Under the pieces are notes generated by a model. The model made no database searches. It had not been told where the DNA came from and worked only from the letters and a program-made list of their open reading frames with translations. A stretch of DNA of 64,000 nucleotides from Apostichopus japonicus (taxonomy: Eukaryota; Echinodermata; Holothuroidea; Aspidochirotida; Stichopodidae), in NCBI RefSeq assembly GCF_037975245.1, contig NC_092583.1, forward strand, positions 7,515,264 through 7,579,263, in the 5' to 3' direction. Positions 46,501 to 54,099 of this stretch are shown here, piece by piece. Position numbers and translations under genes: made by a program. Each line of letters starts with the position of its first letter. Positions within the stretch are counted from its first letter, which is position 1.

Positions 46501-49102
46501 TGATTCAATAAACTTTGATTAACCTTGAAAAAAACACATTCCTGTTATATTCTTTTGCACTAAATCGTACACCCATATTCACCAGTGTGAAGAGAAATTA
46601 ACAAGAAGTTCCTACATAAGATGTACATTTCACATATCCGAAAATACTTTTCAATTCATCACGAAGATAAGCTGATTGATGTCTAGGAACCTGATACATC
46701 ATAAACTATATGACCAAAAAGACCAACAGAGACTGACCCAAGATGAAGGATACCACATAAAAAACAAGTTCTTAAATATTCTATGACATTACTAAACCTT
46801 GCAACGCCGTTCTCTCGACAAACAGGAAATGGGCTCTAAAGGCAACACTCTCAGGATGAAGTGTAACCTGCATAGACTTTTCGTGGCAAAGTAGCTTAAA
46901 TGCAAGTTCTGTATTTGTTGTACCATGATTGATATTGATAATTGTAGAGACAGAGCAAAGATATGAAACTAGGAATTGAAATTAGAACTTCCAGTATTGA
47001 GATACTGCGTCATTGATGCTCTTGTTTATTATTTTTTTATTTTTTTGGTAGTACGAATAATCATTCTGTTCATAGCTTATAAGAGCTGAAAAGAATATTT
47101 TGTTGATAGTTTATAGCCTTGCCTGAAGCCCAACGCCTTGACTTTACAACATCCATCAATCTCAATATGCATAATTCCATTAGTTGGTCATAGAGTACTT
47201 CAGTGTACCATATATGTGTCCACTGGGGGTTATAGGTGCTGTCAAAGTAAAACACACAGCTATATTTACAAATTACTTTGCATTTTCCAATGTTTACACC
47301 TGGATAAAGACAGGTAGAAATTATTTCACTATGAAGAGGAATGCAGAAGAGCGGTTATTATGATTTTGTGTTTGGTGAGGGACCTGCCTTAAGGCAGATC
47401 ACCTTTAGAGAGAGAGAGAAAGACAGGCAGTTTAGGTTAATTCCCTTGCCCAAGGCCAGATCATAACGACCCAGTCGACCAGTACTGGGACCTGCATTCT
47501 TTAAATTGCAAGCCTGGTGCCAACAACTTGACCACCATGTTAAAGGCTCTCAAAAGGTTGATAAATGAATACTCATCACTTGATTTTTCTCTCTTCAAGG
47601 ATGTTGCTATGGAAACCCTATGGTTGAAGAACAGGCACAAGGTAGAATTCCGTCTTCAGAACAAAGGGATCAAAGATACTATAAACCTGGAAATAGAAGC
47701 AAGATATGGGATGTCAGTGAAGAATCTATTCCAGTTTAATATTCAGTTGCAGGTAACTTGATTTTGGTTTAAATTGACACAAAGAAAAATTTGAATACTT
47801 GGAGTTTAATGTTTCACTTTGGATTTATATAAGCTACTGAGACTTTTTATATTTACCTTTTCTTTATTTGTTTACCATTTTTACATTCTCTAATGAAGTC
47901 ATTTTTTTTACATCTATTGAAATTTCAACTTTGTTTGCCTAAATTATTGAACTGTCTTCCATAATACAAGTTTGAAATATGATACAATTTTCAACAAAGC
48001 AAATATCTTTATGACAAGCTGTCTTTATATCACAAATGTTATACGTACAAACTATCCTAAAAGTAATTACTAAATAGCATATCTTAATATTATCACTTAA
48101 ACCACATTTTGATACACACTGTCAATTGATAGAGATGAGATATTCACAAACTAATTTTCTAGGAGAATCATCAAGCTTTCCTCTTCCTTTTCTCTTCACA
48201 GATTGACAAATTACTACATATTGACCAAATCACATCTCCATTCCAGCTCGTCCTACCTGAATGTGAGTAATTAGTTACATGATTAAAATTTAATATCATG
48301 TTAATTAAATGTAGGCCTTTATATGTAAAGTGTTGATGTTTGCTTTACAATCCTTACATATGAGATGTGTACACCTTATCCTACTTTGCATAGAGGAGTC
48401 CAGGCTTTAGTTGCCATGTCAACTAGTGGACCAACTATCAGCTATTTGCTATACTCGATATTAAGGAAAATCAGTTCTGACACCAAAGCAACACACTTAA
48501 AGACTGAGTATATACACTGTATTGAAGTCTCAATGCAGTAAAAAATAAAAATTAATGAAATTCAACCACCTGTTTGAAAATATACATTCTGGAGTTATAT
48601 CAGATTTTAAATTTAGTCTCATTGAAAACTCTGAGCTTTTAAGGTTTATTTTGCCAGTGTGTGTAAGATACACATCACTGTTGTCTCACAATTCTGAATA
48701 TTGTTTGCATGAAACAGGTTCTGAGGAATTTACTGTATGTAGAGTAATGCATTTAACGTATTTGCAAGTTCCACCTCTTCTTTCAACATCACAGCCATCA
48801 TCAAATCTTTTGATCAGCTAAAGCAGAACTTATCAGAACATCTTGATGTAGACCAATCTACCCTGCTGGCAAATATTTTCCAACTTCCCGAGGAAGGAAT
48901 TACTGAAATCAAGAAGCACAAAACACCGGGAACTCTTTTATTAGAGAAGCTGACCAAAAATTCACTGATATCTCCCACAAACATCACAAAATTGGAAAAT
49001 GCCCTAACAGAACAAGGAAATGAAGAGTGTGCGAAACTTGTCAGAGATTTCAGATGGAAAAATCCTGTAGTTCAAGCAACAATGTGCCAAGAATAATGAC
49101 TG
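19567..49102 (+). CDS. Propeller / DED / coiled-coil / double ZU5-UPA scaffold, 20 exons
   Basis: Joined exons give 5,193 nt, 1,730 aa. All introns are GT..AG and every phase matches. Residues: 1-283 beta-propeller-like; about 289-368 DED1; 372-663 coiled coil; about 692-765 DED2; about 867-955 ZU5-1; 959-1159 UPA-like; about 1160-1250 DED3; about 1284-1320 UBA-like; about 1343-1425 ZU5-2; 1433-1628 UPA-like; 1629-1730 DED4. No signal peptide, membrane segment, caspase or kinase motif is visible, so a cytosolic scaffold is inferred. Known relatives of ZU5-UPA plus a death fold are PIDD1, UNC5/UNC5CL, ankyrins and the NLRP1/CARD8 FIIND; none has this order to my knowledge. The HFS self-cleavage motif of PIDD1 and FIIND is not seen at either ZU5-UPA junction. 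Death-fold calls rest on helix pattern and could be DD rather than DED. Apoptotic or immune function is inference. Confidence 0.85.
19730..19992 (+). repeat. tRNA-derived SINE family 2, copy 1 (intron 1)
   Basis: tRNA-like head with CCTAGTGGTTAACGCC and box B GGTTCGATTCC (19791-19801), a body including 'gcgagttcctgcttgcggga', and a (CATA)n tail. A second copy lies at about 38485-38712. Confidence 0.75.
20296..20460 (+). repeat. Repeat pair with 9.06 kb (intron 1)
   Basis: Same block as at 9055-9215, starting CCCGTGAAAACTTTAGACC. Confidence 0.65.
21404..22232 (+). CDS. Exon 2: beta-propeller-like domain
   Basis: 829 nt after acceptor CACACACAG, ending at GTAAGT (phase 0). It encodes repeated four-strand blades with hydrophobic alternation: LDDRLFLTCCNDTIALYD, RDGLVYVGLTSSEVIVLD, SNNKLFICTGRDDRALMC, NRLFLVTTTGEVHEY. 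At least five such units fit a WD40/NHL-type propeller, although canonical W-D dipeptides are missing. Propellers bind proteins, so this is probably the ligand-sensing or partner-binding end. The frame is open from before the acceptor, with GTG rather than ATG at 21405, so this is an internal exon. Confidence 0.85.
22500..23200 (+). repeat. ~210-bp tandem repeat, about 3 copies (intron 2)
   Basis: GATCAAAATGGTGGAAAA recurs at about 22600, 22811 and 23020, each followed by 'ggatgctt...ttgcaatattaaagc' and a T-rich stretch. The copies are roughly 85-90% alike by eye. Open frames in them are incidental. Confidence 0.8.
24300..25720 (+). repeat. ~145-bp tandem array with DR1 motifs (intron 2)
   Basis: CTTGTAAACACAATATCTC-type starts recur near 24383, 24528, 24672, 24821, 24966, 25111 and 25253. 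Each unit ends in 'ggtcatttggggtcaccaggggtca'. Four units carry the exact 13-mer AGGTCAAAGGTCA and two more differ by one base. The array begins after TTTGGTTTCGATGAATATC and a TG-rich tract. Confidence 0.85.
26865..27129 (+). CDS. Exon 3: DED-like domain 1
   Basis: 265 nt; acceptor TTGTTACAG, donor GTATGT, phase 0 in and 1 out. Encodes a six-helix-like pattern: LELLIEKDDCQKLLDYLEVP, then FSSLVHHLREAGKV, then INYLMTACSDKGLSKLMAVL. The 'hydrophobic-x3-L-x5-Y/L-x-D-D/N-I' segment resembles death-effector domains. DED versus DD cannot be settled by eye. Confidence 0.75.
27862..28598 (+). CDS. Exon 4: coiled coil of 14-residue repeats
   Basis: 737 nt, phase 1 in and 0 out (donor GTTAGA). After a Lys/Glu-rich lead come thirteen tandem units of the form TEEERQQLKDALKA, from about 27985 to 28545, encoded by a 42-bp DNA repeat. 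Fourteen residues are two heptads, so units can be gained or lost without breaking heptad register. Leu/Phe at regular positions supports a long parallel coiled coil, probably for oligomerisation. Confidence 0.9.
30045..30182 (+). CDS. Exon 5: coiled-coil continuation
   Basis: 138 nt, phase 0 both sides; acceptor CATTACAG, donor GTAAAG. ELEEAKSSLRATKDELVKSQ... continues the heptad pattern without the exact 14-residue repeat. Confidence 0.8.
30610..31340. repeat. Probable interspersed element in intron 5
   Basis: Left part has an inverted pair GGTTCCTT...AAGGAACC at about 30629-30661 followed by a TG-rich stretch. The right part ends 'cgcaaggaaccacaatgccttggg'. Such GGTTCCTT-bounded blocks look like a transposable element, but no transposase or target duplication is seen. 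Confidence 0.35.
31985..32515 (+). repeat. GGTCA-rich repeat in intron 5
   Basis: Diverged units of the 145-bp family, with one exact AGGTCAAAGGTCA at about 32340 and a diverged one at about 32090. Confidence 0.6.
32591..32675 (+). CDS. Exon 6: acidic linker
   Basis: 85 nt, phase 0 in and 1 out; acceptor TTATTTGCAG, donor GTAGGA. TSVTAEETLLEECETPDVSQ is a short disordered acidic linker between the coiled coil and DED2. Small exon, supported mainly by phase. Confidence 0.65.
34443..34766 (+). CDS. Exon 7: DED-like domain 2
   Basis: 324 nt, phase 1 on both sides; acceptor TTTACATTTCAG, donor GTAAGA. TLKLAILFGLPPAETDMLRR and TPGITLINFMKTRNIINMYD show the same layout as DED3 and DED4 (LFGL/FFGL/IFQL, then a Pro/Gly turn). 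A 109-residue segment whose last third is a linker to ZU5-1. A nearly identical orphan copy lies at 11394. Confidence 0.8.
34814..35033 (-). repeat. LINE/SINE 3'-tail fragment
   Basis: (AAT)n followed by 'cttatatagcgc...gaagcgctttacagg', like the 3' tail of the LINE at 10306-10390. Confidence 0.5.
35035..35880 (+). repeat. GGTCA-rich repeat, close copy of 25.2-25.8 kb (intron 7)
   Basis: Extended match from about 35200 to 35870 with about 25200-25850, including 'caaatgccaaacatttac' and 'cacactgcttttcactct'. It ends just before exon 8. The short open frame at 35.68-35.90 kb is inside it and is not coding. Confidence 0.75.
35928..36404 (+). CDS. Exon 8: acidic linker plus ZU5 domain 1
   Basis: 477 nt, phase 1 both sides; acceptor CTATTTTTAG, donor GTAAAG. 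The first 60 residues are a charged linker. Then comes a full ZU5 signature: CEGGTISVMGVHLTIPEDAL, then MTPLIKLEPEGLALNKPAQL and LIIPHSA, matching the family's GG...GV.L.IP.GAL...TP.....G..L.KP..L..PH pattern. Confidence 0.9.
36586..36812 (+). CDS. Exon 9: UPA-like part 1
   Basis: 227 nt, phase 1 in and 0 out. ISLDINILSYVFVNLVSQ is the strand where PIDD1 and FIIND carry HFS; neither His-Phe nor the nucleophilic Ser is aligned here, so self-cleavage is not expected. Ends DEEYK before GTGAGG. Paired with exon 16 (230 nt). Confidence 0.85.
37268..37429 (+). CDS. Exon 10: UPA-like part 2
   Basis: 162 nt, phase 0 both sides; acceptor TATGTTTTAG, donor GTTTGT (weaker than consensus). LLLEDHQSKLSLGNYTTFQV continues the beta-rich UPA segment. 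Paired with exon 17. Confidence 0.75.
38138..38290 (+). CDS. Exon 11: UPA-like part 3
   Basis: 153 nt, phase 0 both sides; acceptor TATCCATTAG, donor GTGAGT. HQFRLKRNN...MVDVKLKVSQ aligns with EFRLQNKGI...TINLEIEAR in exon 18, which has exactly the same length. Confidence 0.8.
38485..38712 (+). repeat. tRNA-derived SINE family 2, copy 2 (intron 11)
   Basis: Head AGCTCAGTGGTTAACGCC and the same body as the copy in intron 1 ('gcgagttcctgcttgcagga'), with a short ATAC tail. Box B is mutated. Confidence 0.7.
39154..39214 (+). CDS. Exon 12: short linker to DED3
   Basis: 61 nt, phase 0 in and 1 out; acceptor TTTTCTTCAG, donor GTGAGT. VKNILLSPESQEILFREQNP. Exon 19 has the same length and phases. 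Confidence 0.75.
39836..40152 (+). CDS. Exon 13: DED-like domain 3
   Basis: 317 nt, phase 1 in and 0 out; acceptor CACTTTCAG, donor GTATGT. IAKLLDKQHCEQLGMFFGLT, then GEILMKILDERELI and IHFNKVATKVLKYI give the helical layout of DED2 and DED4. A Lys-rich tail follows (KKNGKEKEGAKDDKK). Confidence 0.8.
40502..40679 (+). CDS. Exon 14: UBA-like segment between modules
   Basis: 178 nt, phase 0 in and 1 out; acceptor TTATTGTTCAG, donor GTAAAG. NFNILIEEGYKKLDVQRALKL and GKLDLGRRLLLLA follow the three-helix UBA pattern (hydrophobic-x2-x-GY/GF..., A-L, G-x-x-x-x-A/G-x-x-L-L). Ubiquitin binding would be a plausible role but rests on about 35 residues. Confidence 0.65.
41163..41486 (+). CDS. Exon 15: ZU5 domain 2
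   Basis: 324 nt, phase 1 both sides; acceptor TCTCCTCCAG, donor GTCTGT (weak). HGGELVIAGVNLLIPAGALH, then LTPFVKFGPESLTLHKPVTL and IIPHCAF are a textbook ZU5, closer to the family consensus than ZU5-1. Confidence 0.9.
42312..42541 (+). CDS. Exon 16: UPA-like, module 2 part 1
   Basis: 230 nt, phase 1 in and 0 out; acceptor TTCCTTCAG, donor GTAAGT. SVKWSLERKHLSC matches SVDWKLEPEKISL of exon 9. QHLAVGAQ replaces the HFS strand, again lacking the cleavage Ser. Confidence 0.85.
43114..43257 (+). CDS. Exon 17: UPA-like, module 2 part 2
   Basis: 144 nt, phase 0 both sides; acceptor AATTAATAG, donor GTTAGT. Ser/Thr-rich second half (TSTLHVSTNSSTSQC); less conserved than its partner exon 10. Confidence 0.7.
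43258..47599 (+). other. Intron 17 (4.3 kb)
   Basis: Longest intron of the second module. Contains the hAT-type element (44619-45778) and a CpG-richer unassigned stretch at 43.66-44.2 kb with an antisense open frame of 126 codons (43807-44187) that shows no recognised motif. No extra exon is needed by the phases. Confidence 0.6.
44619..45778. mobile_element. Non-autonomous hAT-type element, 8-bp TSD
   Basis: Ends TAGTGTTTTCACGGG (left) and, in reverse complement, TAGTGTTACACGGG (right). The direct repeat CTAGAACT sits immediately outside both ends (44611-44618 and 45779-45786), an 8-bp target duplication as hAT elements make. No transposase frame is inside. An internal array of about four diverged units containing GACTTAGTGTGGTGTTAGGC lies at about 44750-45200. 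Confidence 0.85.
47600..47752 (+). CDS. Exon 18: UPA-like, module 2 part 3
   Basis: 153 nt, phase 0 both sides; acceptor CTCTTCAAG, donor GTAACT. VEFRLQNKGI...NLEIEAR aligns with exon 11, the same length. Confidence 0.8.
48202..48262 (+). CDS. Exon 19: short linker to DED4
   Basis: 61 nt, phase 0 in and 1 out; acceptor TCTCTTCACAG, donor GTGAGT. IDKLLHIDQITSPFQLVLPE. Same length and phases as exon 12. Confidence 0.75.
48795..49102 (+). CDS. Exon 20: DED-like domain 4 and stop
   Basis: 308 nt after acceptor CATCACAG, ending TGA at 49100-49102. LDVDQSTLLANIFQLPEEGI, KTPGTLLLEKLTKNSLISP and KLENALTEQGNEECAKLV give the clearest death-effector-like pattern of the four. The C-terminus is only about 15 residues beyond the domain, so the fold caps the protein. 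Confidence 0.85.
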
Positions 49103-49680
49103 AATTCATAATTTGGTTTATTGTAACCAAATAATGATTAATACGAACATCATATTACCAGTGGAGCTGTACCCAGGAATTTATTCACTTAAGGGGGTGG
49201 GGGGGGGGGACGGAGTCGGTGAGACTTTTTGTACAAACTGTTATTTACAGTCAGAGCTATAAACACAGGACTATATATAAGTGTAATTACACCTGCAGGA
49301 GTTACATAAAATATTCTTCACTTCACTTATCTAACACTGTTATGTATGTATATACTCTATGTGACTAAGTCCATATTGGTATACTTGCCTTTAATAGGCA
49401 AACAATTACAGTAACATATACAGAAATGTCAGCTTGTGCGTGTGCGAGTATGTGGCCCAAACCTGATAATATGGATGTATAGCTTCCCTATTGTGAGCAA
49501 GGGGGTAGGAAGCTTCCAAAAAATGTGGAACACAACTTCAGAGTGGCATTTTCTCATTCCACAACCACCACTCGTCATGCTATAAACAGATACACGCCGG
49601 CCATATCACTTAAATATATATGATGTGTTGGTATGCTATCAATACTATTATGGTGCAAGTGAATAATTAAAATAAAATAT
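49103..49680 (+). other. Probable 3' UTR / downstream flank
   Basis: Contains a poly-G run near 49197-49210. AATAAA at 49671-49676 is a candidate polyadenylation signal about 570 nt after the stop; its use is unproven. Confidence 0.3.
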
Positions 49681-49899
49681 TAAAATTAACAAAGGCTTAA
49701 GATATTCAAAATGCATTTCTTCATCAAATGGGCACATTTTATTTGCCAGTAGTGCACATTTGCTATTTTGCAAAATAGTTGGGGGCACGTGCCCCCCCCC
49801 CCATGGCTCCTACCCCCCTGATTGTGAGTACAATGTTGTGATTGTTTTGGTGGTACTTGAAGGTTATGTAAGTTCAGCAAATGGCAACATGTGAACTCC

Positions 49900-51830
49900 T
49901 ATATTAGAACAACAGTAACTTTGACAGTTTTCATATGGAAGATTACGGCATGCCATACGTTTCAAAAATGTCCAAAACAATATAAGCATGTCCAAAATTA
50001 TATAAGCATGTCCAAATTTATATAAACATGTCGAAACTAATATGAGTATGTCCAAAAATAATAAGAGCATGTCCAAAATAATATGAGAGTGTCGAAAGAC
50101 TATATGAGCATGTCCAACATATTAAAAGAATGTCGAAAAATAATACAAGTGGGACAAATGTAACTGCCTAATTCAATTTTGTATTGAACATTTTGGCGTT
50201 TTAAGTTACGCCATATGTTGCAAAATATCCAATAAAATATAAGCATGTCCAAACTTATATGAGCATGTCCAAATTTATATAGACATGTCAAAACTATATG
50301 AGTATGTCCAAAATAATACGCGCATGTCCAAACACATATAAGTATGTCAAAATATAATATGAGCACGCCCAAAATTATATGAGAGTGTCGAATAATAATA
50401 TAAAAGTCTCGAGTGTAACTGCTAACTTCAACTTTGTTATGAACATTTTGGCGTTTGAAGTCACGCCAAATGTTTCAAATATCGAACTTTTATATTGGTA
50501 TGTCGAAAAAAATTAGCTTACAATACCTTCTTTGGAGGTAATTTGTATCAACTGACACAATGGTTATCATTATGACAATATATTATTGAAACATTCTTCT
50601 GTTTTTGTGACGCAAATAATTCAAAATATGTAAAAACAAGACCATCACCTAACATTTTTCCTTTTTACATCCCTACGTAATGTGAGTGGTTTCGCCCTGC
50701 CTAGAGGTGCTGAGATTATTCATATATTGTTGCGACGGCAAAGAAGTTCACGTGCGAAAGTACGTAAAACATGCACAAGCGCTAACAACGTACATGTAGT
50801 TATCACACATGCGTACGTTGGCAGTGAAAATGAACTACTATACTGTGTTACTTTTTTAACGGAAAATTGTGACACTTAATTACGGTTACCAGGCGAAGTC
50901 GGACACTAGCCCAGAATTAAAAAAAAAATAAGCCTAGTTTAGGGGTATTCAACGTTTAATCTTCACTCTCACCTTTAAACTAAATTTCAAGATGGAAACG
51001 TGGGAAGAACTCGCCAACTACATATTATTGATTAAACCGCGTGGAATGTTGGACACAGTGGTTCTTCGTATTAAACTCACTGATAGTTACAGCACCTTGG
51101 GGCCAGGTTGATCACTCGCGCTACGAAACAACTCAACTAATATTTCCTCGAAAATAAAATCGTTCTTGATCGAAATATCATTAAAATATTAACACACACA
51201 CTAATACGGTAATGGATGAACTGTATATCGTCTTAAGTTACGCTGGATATGGTGTTTTTGTTTTCAGCATACCAAAATAAAAAGTTTGATATTTGGAACA
51301 TATGGCGTAAAATTCAAACGCCTGACTGTTCATTACAAAGTTGAATCGAGCAGTTACGCTCGTTACTTTTGTATTATTTTTCGACACTTTTTTATATTTT
51401 GGACATGCTCATATAGTCTTTCGACACTCTTATATTATTTTGGACATGCTCTCATTATTTTTGGACATACTCATATTGGTTTCGACATGTTTATATAAAT
51501 TTGGACATGCTTATATTTTTTTGGATATTTTGCAACAGATGGCGTGAATTCAGATGCCAAAATGTTCACTAAAAAGTTGAAGTTAGCAGTTACATTCGAC
51601 ATGTTCATATAATTTTTCGACACTCTCATATTATTTTGGGCATGATCATATTATTTTTGGACATACTTATATTAGTTTCGATATGTTTATATAAATTTGG
51701 ACATGCTTATATTTTTTTGGACATGCTTATATTTTTTTGGACATGCTTATATTTTTTTGGACATGCTTATATAGTTTTGGACATTTTTGATACATTTGGC
51801 ATTCCGTAGAAGATGCATTGTTCTTAGAAT
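49900..51830. mobile_element. Foldback-like element with tandem-repeat arms
   Basis: The left arm (about 49945-50510) is an array of ~20-bp units such as ATATAAGCATGTCCAAA. The right arm (about 51270-51815) carries the reverse complement, TTTGGACATGCTTATAT. Each arm has two blocks separated by a matching spacer around 'tttggcgttt...cgccat' (50190-50230 and 50443-50480; inverted near 51300-51330 and 51540-51565). The loop of about 760 bp has no recognised gene. Confidence 0.75.
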
Positions 51831-51839
51831 CTCTAACAG

Positions 51840-52600
51840 GTTTGTTTTATGAAGGTATGTTGAGGTCAACAGATGTTGAAACCTGACAACTTTTGTAAAC
51901 ATAGTGTCTTAAGAAGTACAAAAGTTTCCAATATCTTGACCCCTTTTGCAGATTTCTTTGTCATTTTATAATGTTGGATAATATTGCACACTTTGACTGA
52001 TGTGTCAGTTTGTACATCAACCTGTTACATAAAAATGTTCAGTAATTCCCAACAAGATTGGCTACTTATATAAGGTATATTCGGGTGGCTCAATCAATTC
52101 TTAGATAATTACTGCTTCCTCTGGTCAAACCACATCCTCAAAGCCATTTTTTTTGTAGAAAGATATGAATTTGTTAAATATGATCATAGTAAGTTGTGAA
52201 TGCATCTGGCATTAACAGAATGAATGTCATTAAATGTTTCTGTTTTCTTCATAGTATCTTTATCATGTATGTATAGAATTATACAAAACTTCAAGAAAAG
52301 CTGAGATCTGATGAGCTATTTGGCTTTCAAAGAAATGTACATATTTACTTCATATTATTGACAATACAGATACGAACTCAGTAATCATTGATTATGCATG
52401 TAGAGTTGTTACTACCTGTAAGTTTAGGGTGATGGGAGGGGGACTATGCCAATGCCAAATGTATCTCTAGGTAAAGTGGAGGCAACAGATTCAAAATACA
52501 TTACAACAGACCTCTCAATACTCATTTTAGTACAGTGATCATACGGTTCTCATGAAGACCTTGATTATAGCTTTTACTTTGGCAGACCTATTCGTTCATG
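51840..52600. other. Intergenic, repeat remnant then unique DNA
   Basis: Starts with a diverged GGTCA-family unit (ATGTTGAGGTCAACAGATG). A similar unit lies at 49835-49890 just left of the foldback element. Nothing coding is seen. Confidence 0.4.
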
Positions 52601-52699
52601 ACCCTTTTTGAGGAAAATTACACCCCTTGCATACGTATATACCTTTGTGGGTTTTTGCATTCCTGTAAACAGGCTGGCAAACAATTAGAGAGATCCAGT

Positions 52700-52830
52700 G
52701 GTGTAGCTAGGATTTTTTGAGTGGGGGGCCGTGGGGGGGGGGGGCGCTGGAGGTTACTATCTAAGCGGAGCGCCACCTTGGTTGGCGCGGAGCGTACAGA
52801 GAAAATTTGAGATTTCAGCAGATAGCAGGA
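52700..52830 (-). repeat. Hairpin-core repeat, inverted copy 4
   Basis: Reverse orientation of the 16.5-18.0 kb family: CTATCTAAGCGGAGCGCCACC...GGTTGGCGCG. Confidence 0.65.
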
Positions 52831-53699
52831 GATGGCACCTGTGAGGCAAAATAGCAACCAAAAAGGTGTGCAACTTTGGTGACAGAAATGCAAAAAAAAA
52901 ATTTTCTCTTTCATGCTGACTGGCCTTGCCAACTCAGCCAGACTTTTAACTTGAGGGAAGTTGGCATCATTTGTCGTTTCAAGGTGTCAAGGCCTTTCTC
53001 CCAACTCAAACCCCTGTGGGCTACCGGTAGGTTTGCAGGATATGCCCACATGTGGACTTAAATAGCATTAGAGGAAGGGGATGGAAGACTAACACGCATC
53101 GATGTTTCAGTAATGGTCCACATTGGTGGCTCGATGCTAATTAGGCCATTTATTGGGTTTCTTGAGGCAGCTGTCATCAGAATCTGGGTTTTTGTGCCAA
53201 TCGATGACCGATAACATATATTGGTATGTAAATTTCTTCAGCCCTAGCCGGACTGTTGTTAATGTCCAGACTACGGGGCCAGTGCTGCCTGGAGCTTGTG
53301 CAGTTGTGCCCATCCGAACTCTCTGATTACTCGGACTACCTCCTACCTAGCAAGCGGATTCATTTATTCCTGCCTAGAGAAGGAACCAACATGCTGTACA
53401 TGGAGTTTGAATCTGACAAACAAGAAGGGTCATAATTCTCCAATGTGGATATTGTAGTATTGTTGATAGACTGATGAAACATTAAACTTACCCAGCGGAG
53501 CATCACGCACATATTGACGACAATTCATACCAAGTCTTTGCTATGACCAGCCTGAGATTTAAACCCCAGACCTCTGGCTGCTACTGACAATTTTCAATTC
53601 TGCTTTTCTACTAATAAACAAAAATAGAACAATGCTATAGTAGTTAGTAGTTCCTCATAATTATACACAAAACAATATCCATGCACTTGCAACCTCAAA

Positions 53700-54095
53700 T
53701 GTATTATGTATCAAGGGCGTAGTAACCGGGGGCTGGGGGCGCCAGCCCCCCCCCAGTGAAAAATGTGGGGGCGGAAGTATCATTCCGCCCCCCCCCCCGC
53801 CGCTTCGCAAGTCAGAAAACCCCTTTTTCATTTCTACATGAGAAAAAAAAAACCTCATTTGGAGCACCAAATTGCATCTAAGGCCAGGTGAAAATACAAA
53901 ATTAAGTTTACAAAATGGAGTGGGTGTTGAAGTGTGCTATATTGCACCAAATTGCATCTGAGGCCACCTGGAAATGCAAAAAAATTCCTGGGGAGGGTTC
54001 TAAGGGGAGGGGAACACCCCCTCCCCTTAGACCCCTCCTCAGGCCGGCCATCAGTCTTCAGCCCCCCACTCAAAAGTACCTTCCTACGCCACTGT
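53700..54095 (-). repeat. Interspersed repeat, inverted partner of 3.8-4.1 kb
   Basis: Reverse complement of the repeat in copy A, with the paired GCACCAAATTGCATCT motifs (about 53865 and 53945) and the flanking G/C-rich ends. Ends 'cctacgccactg'. Confidence 0.7.
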
Positions 54096-54099
54096 TATG

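Noticed and set aside
49900-50510. CRISPR-like array
   Set aside because: Units are only ~20 bp with variable AT spacing and no unique spacers; the inverted partner array and the eukaryotic context fit a foldback element.
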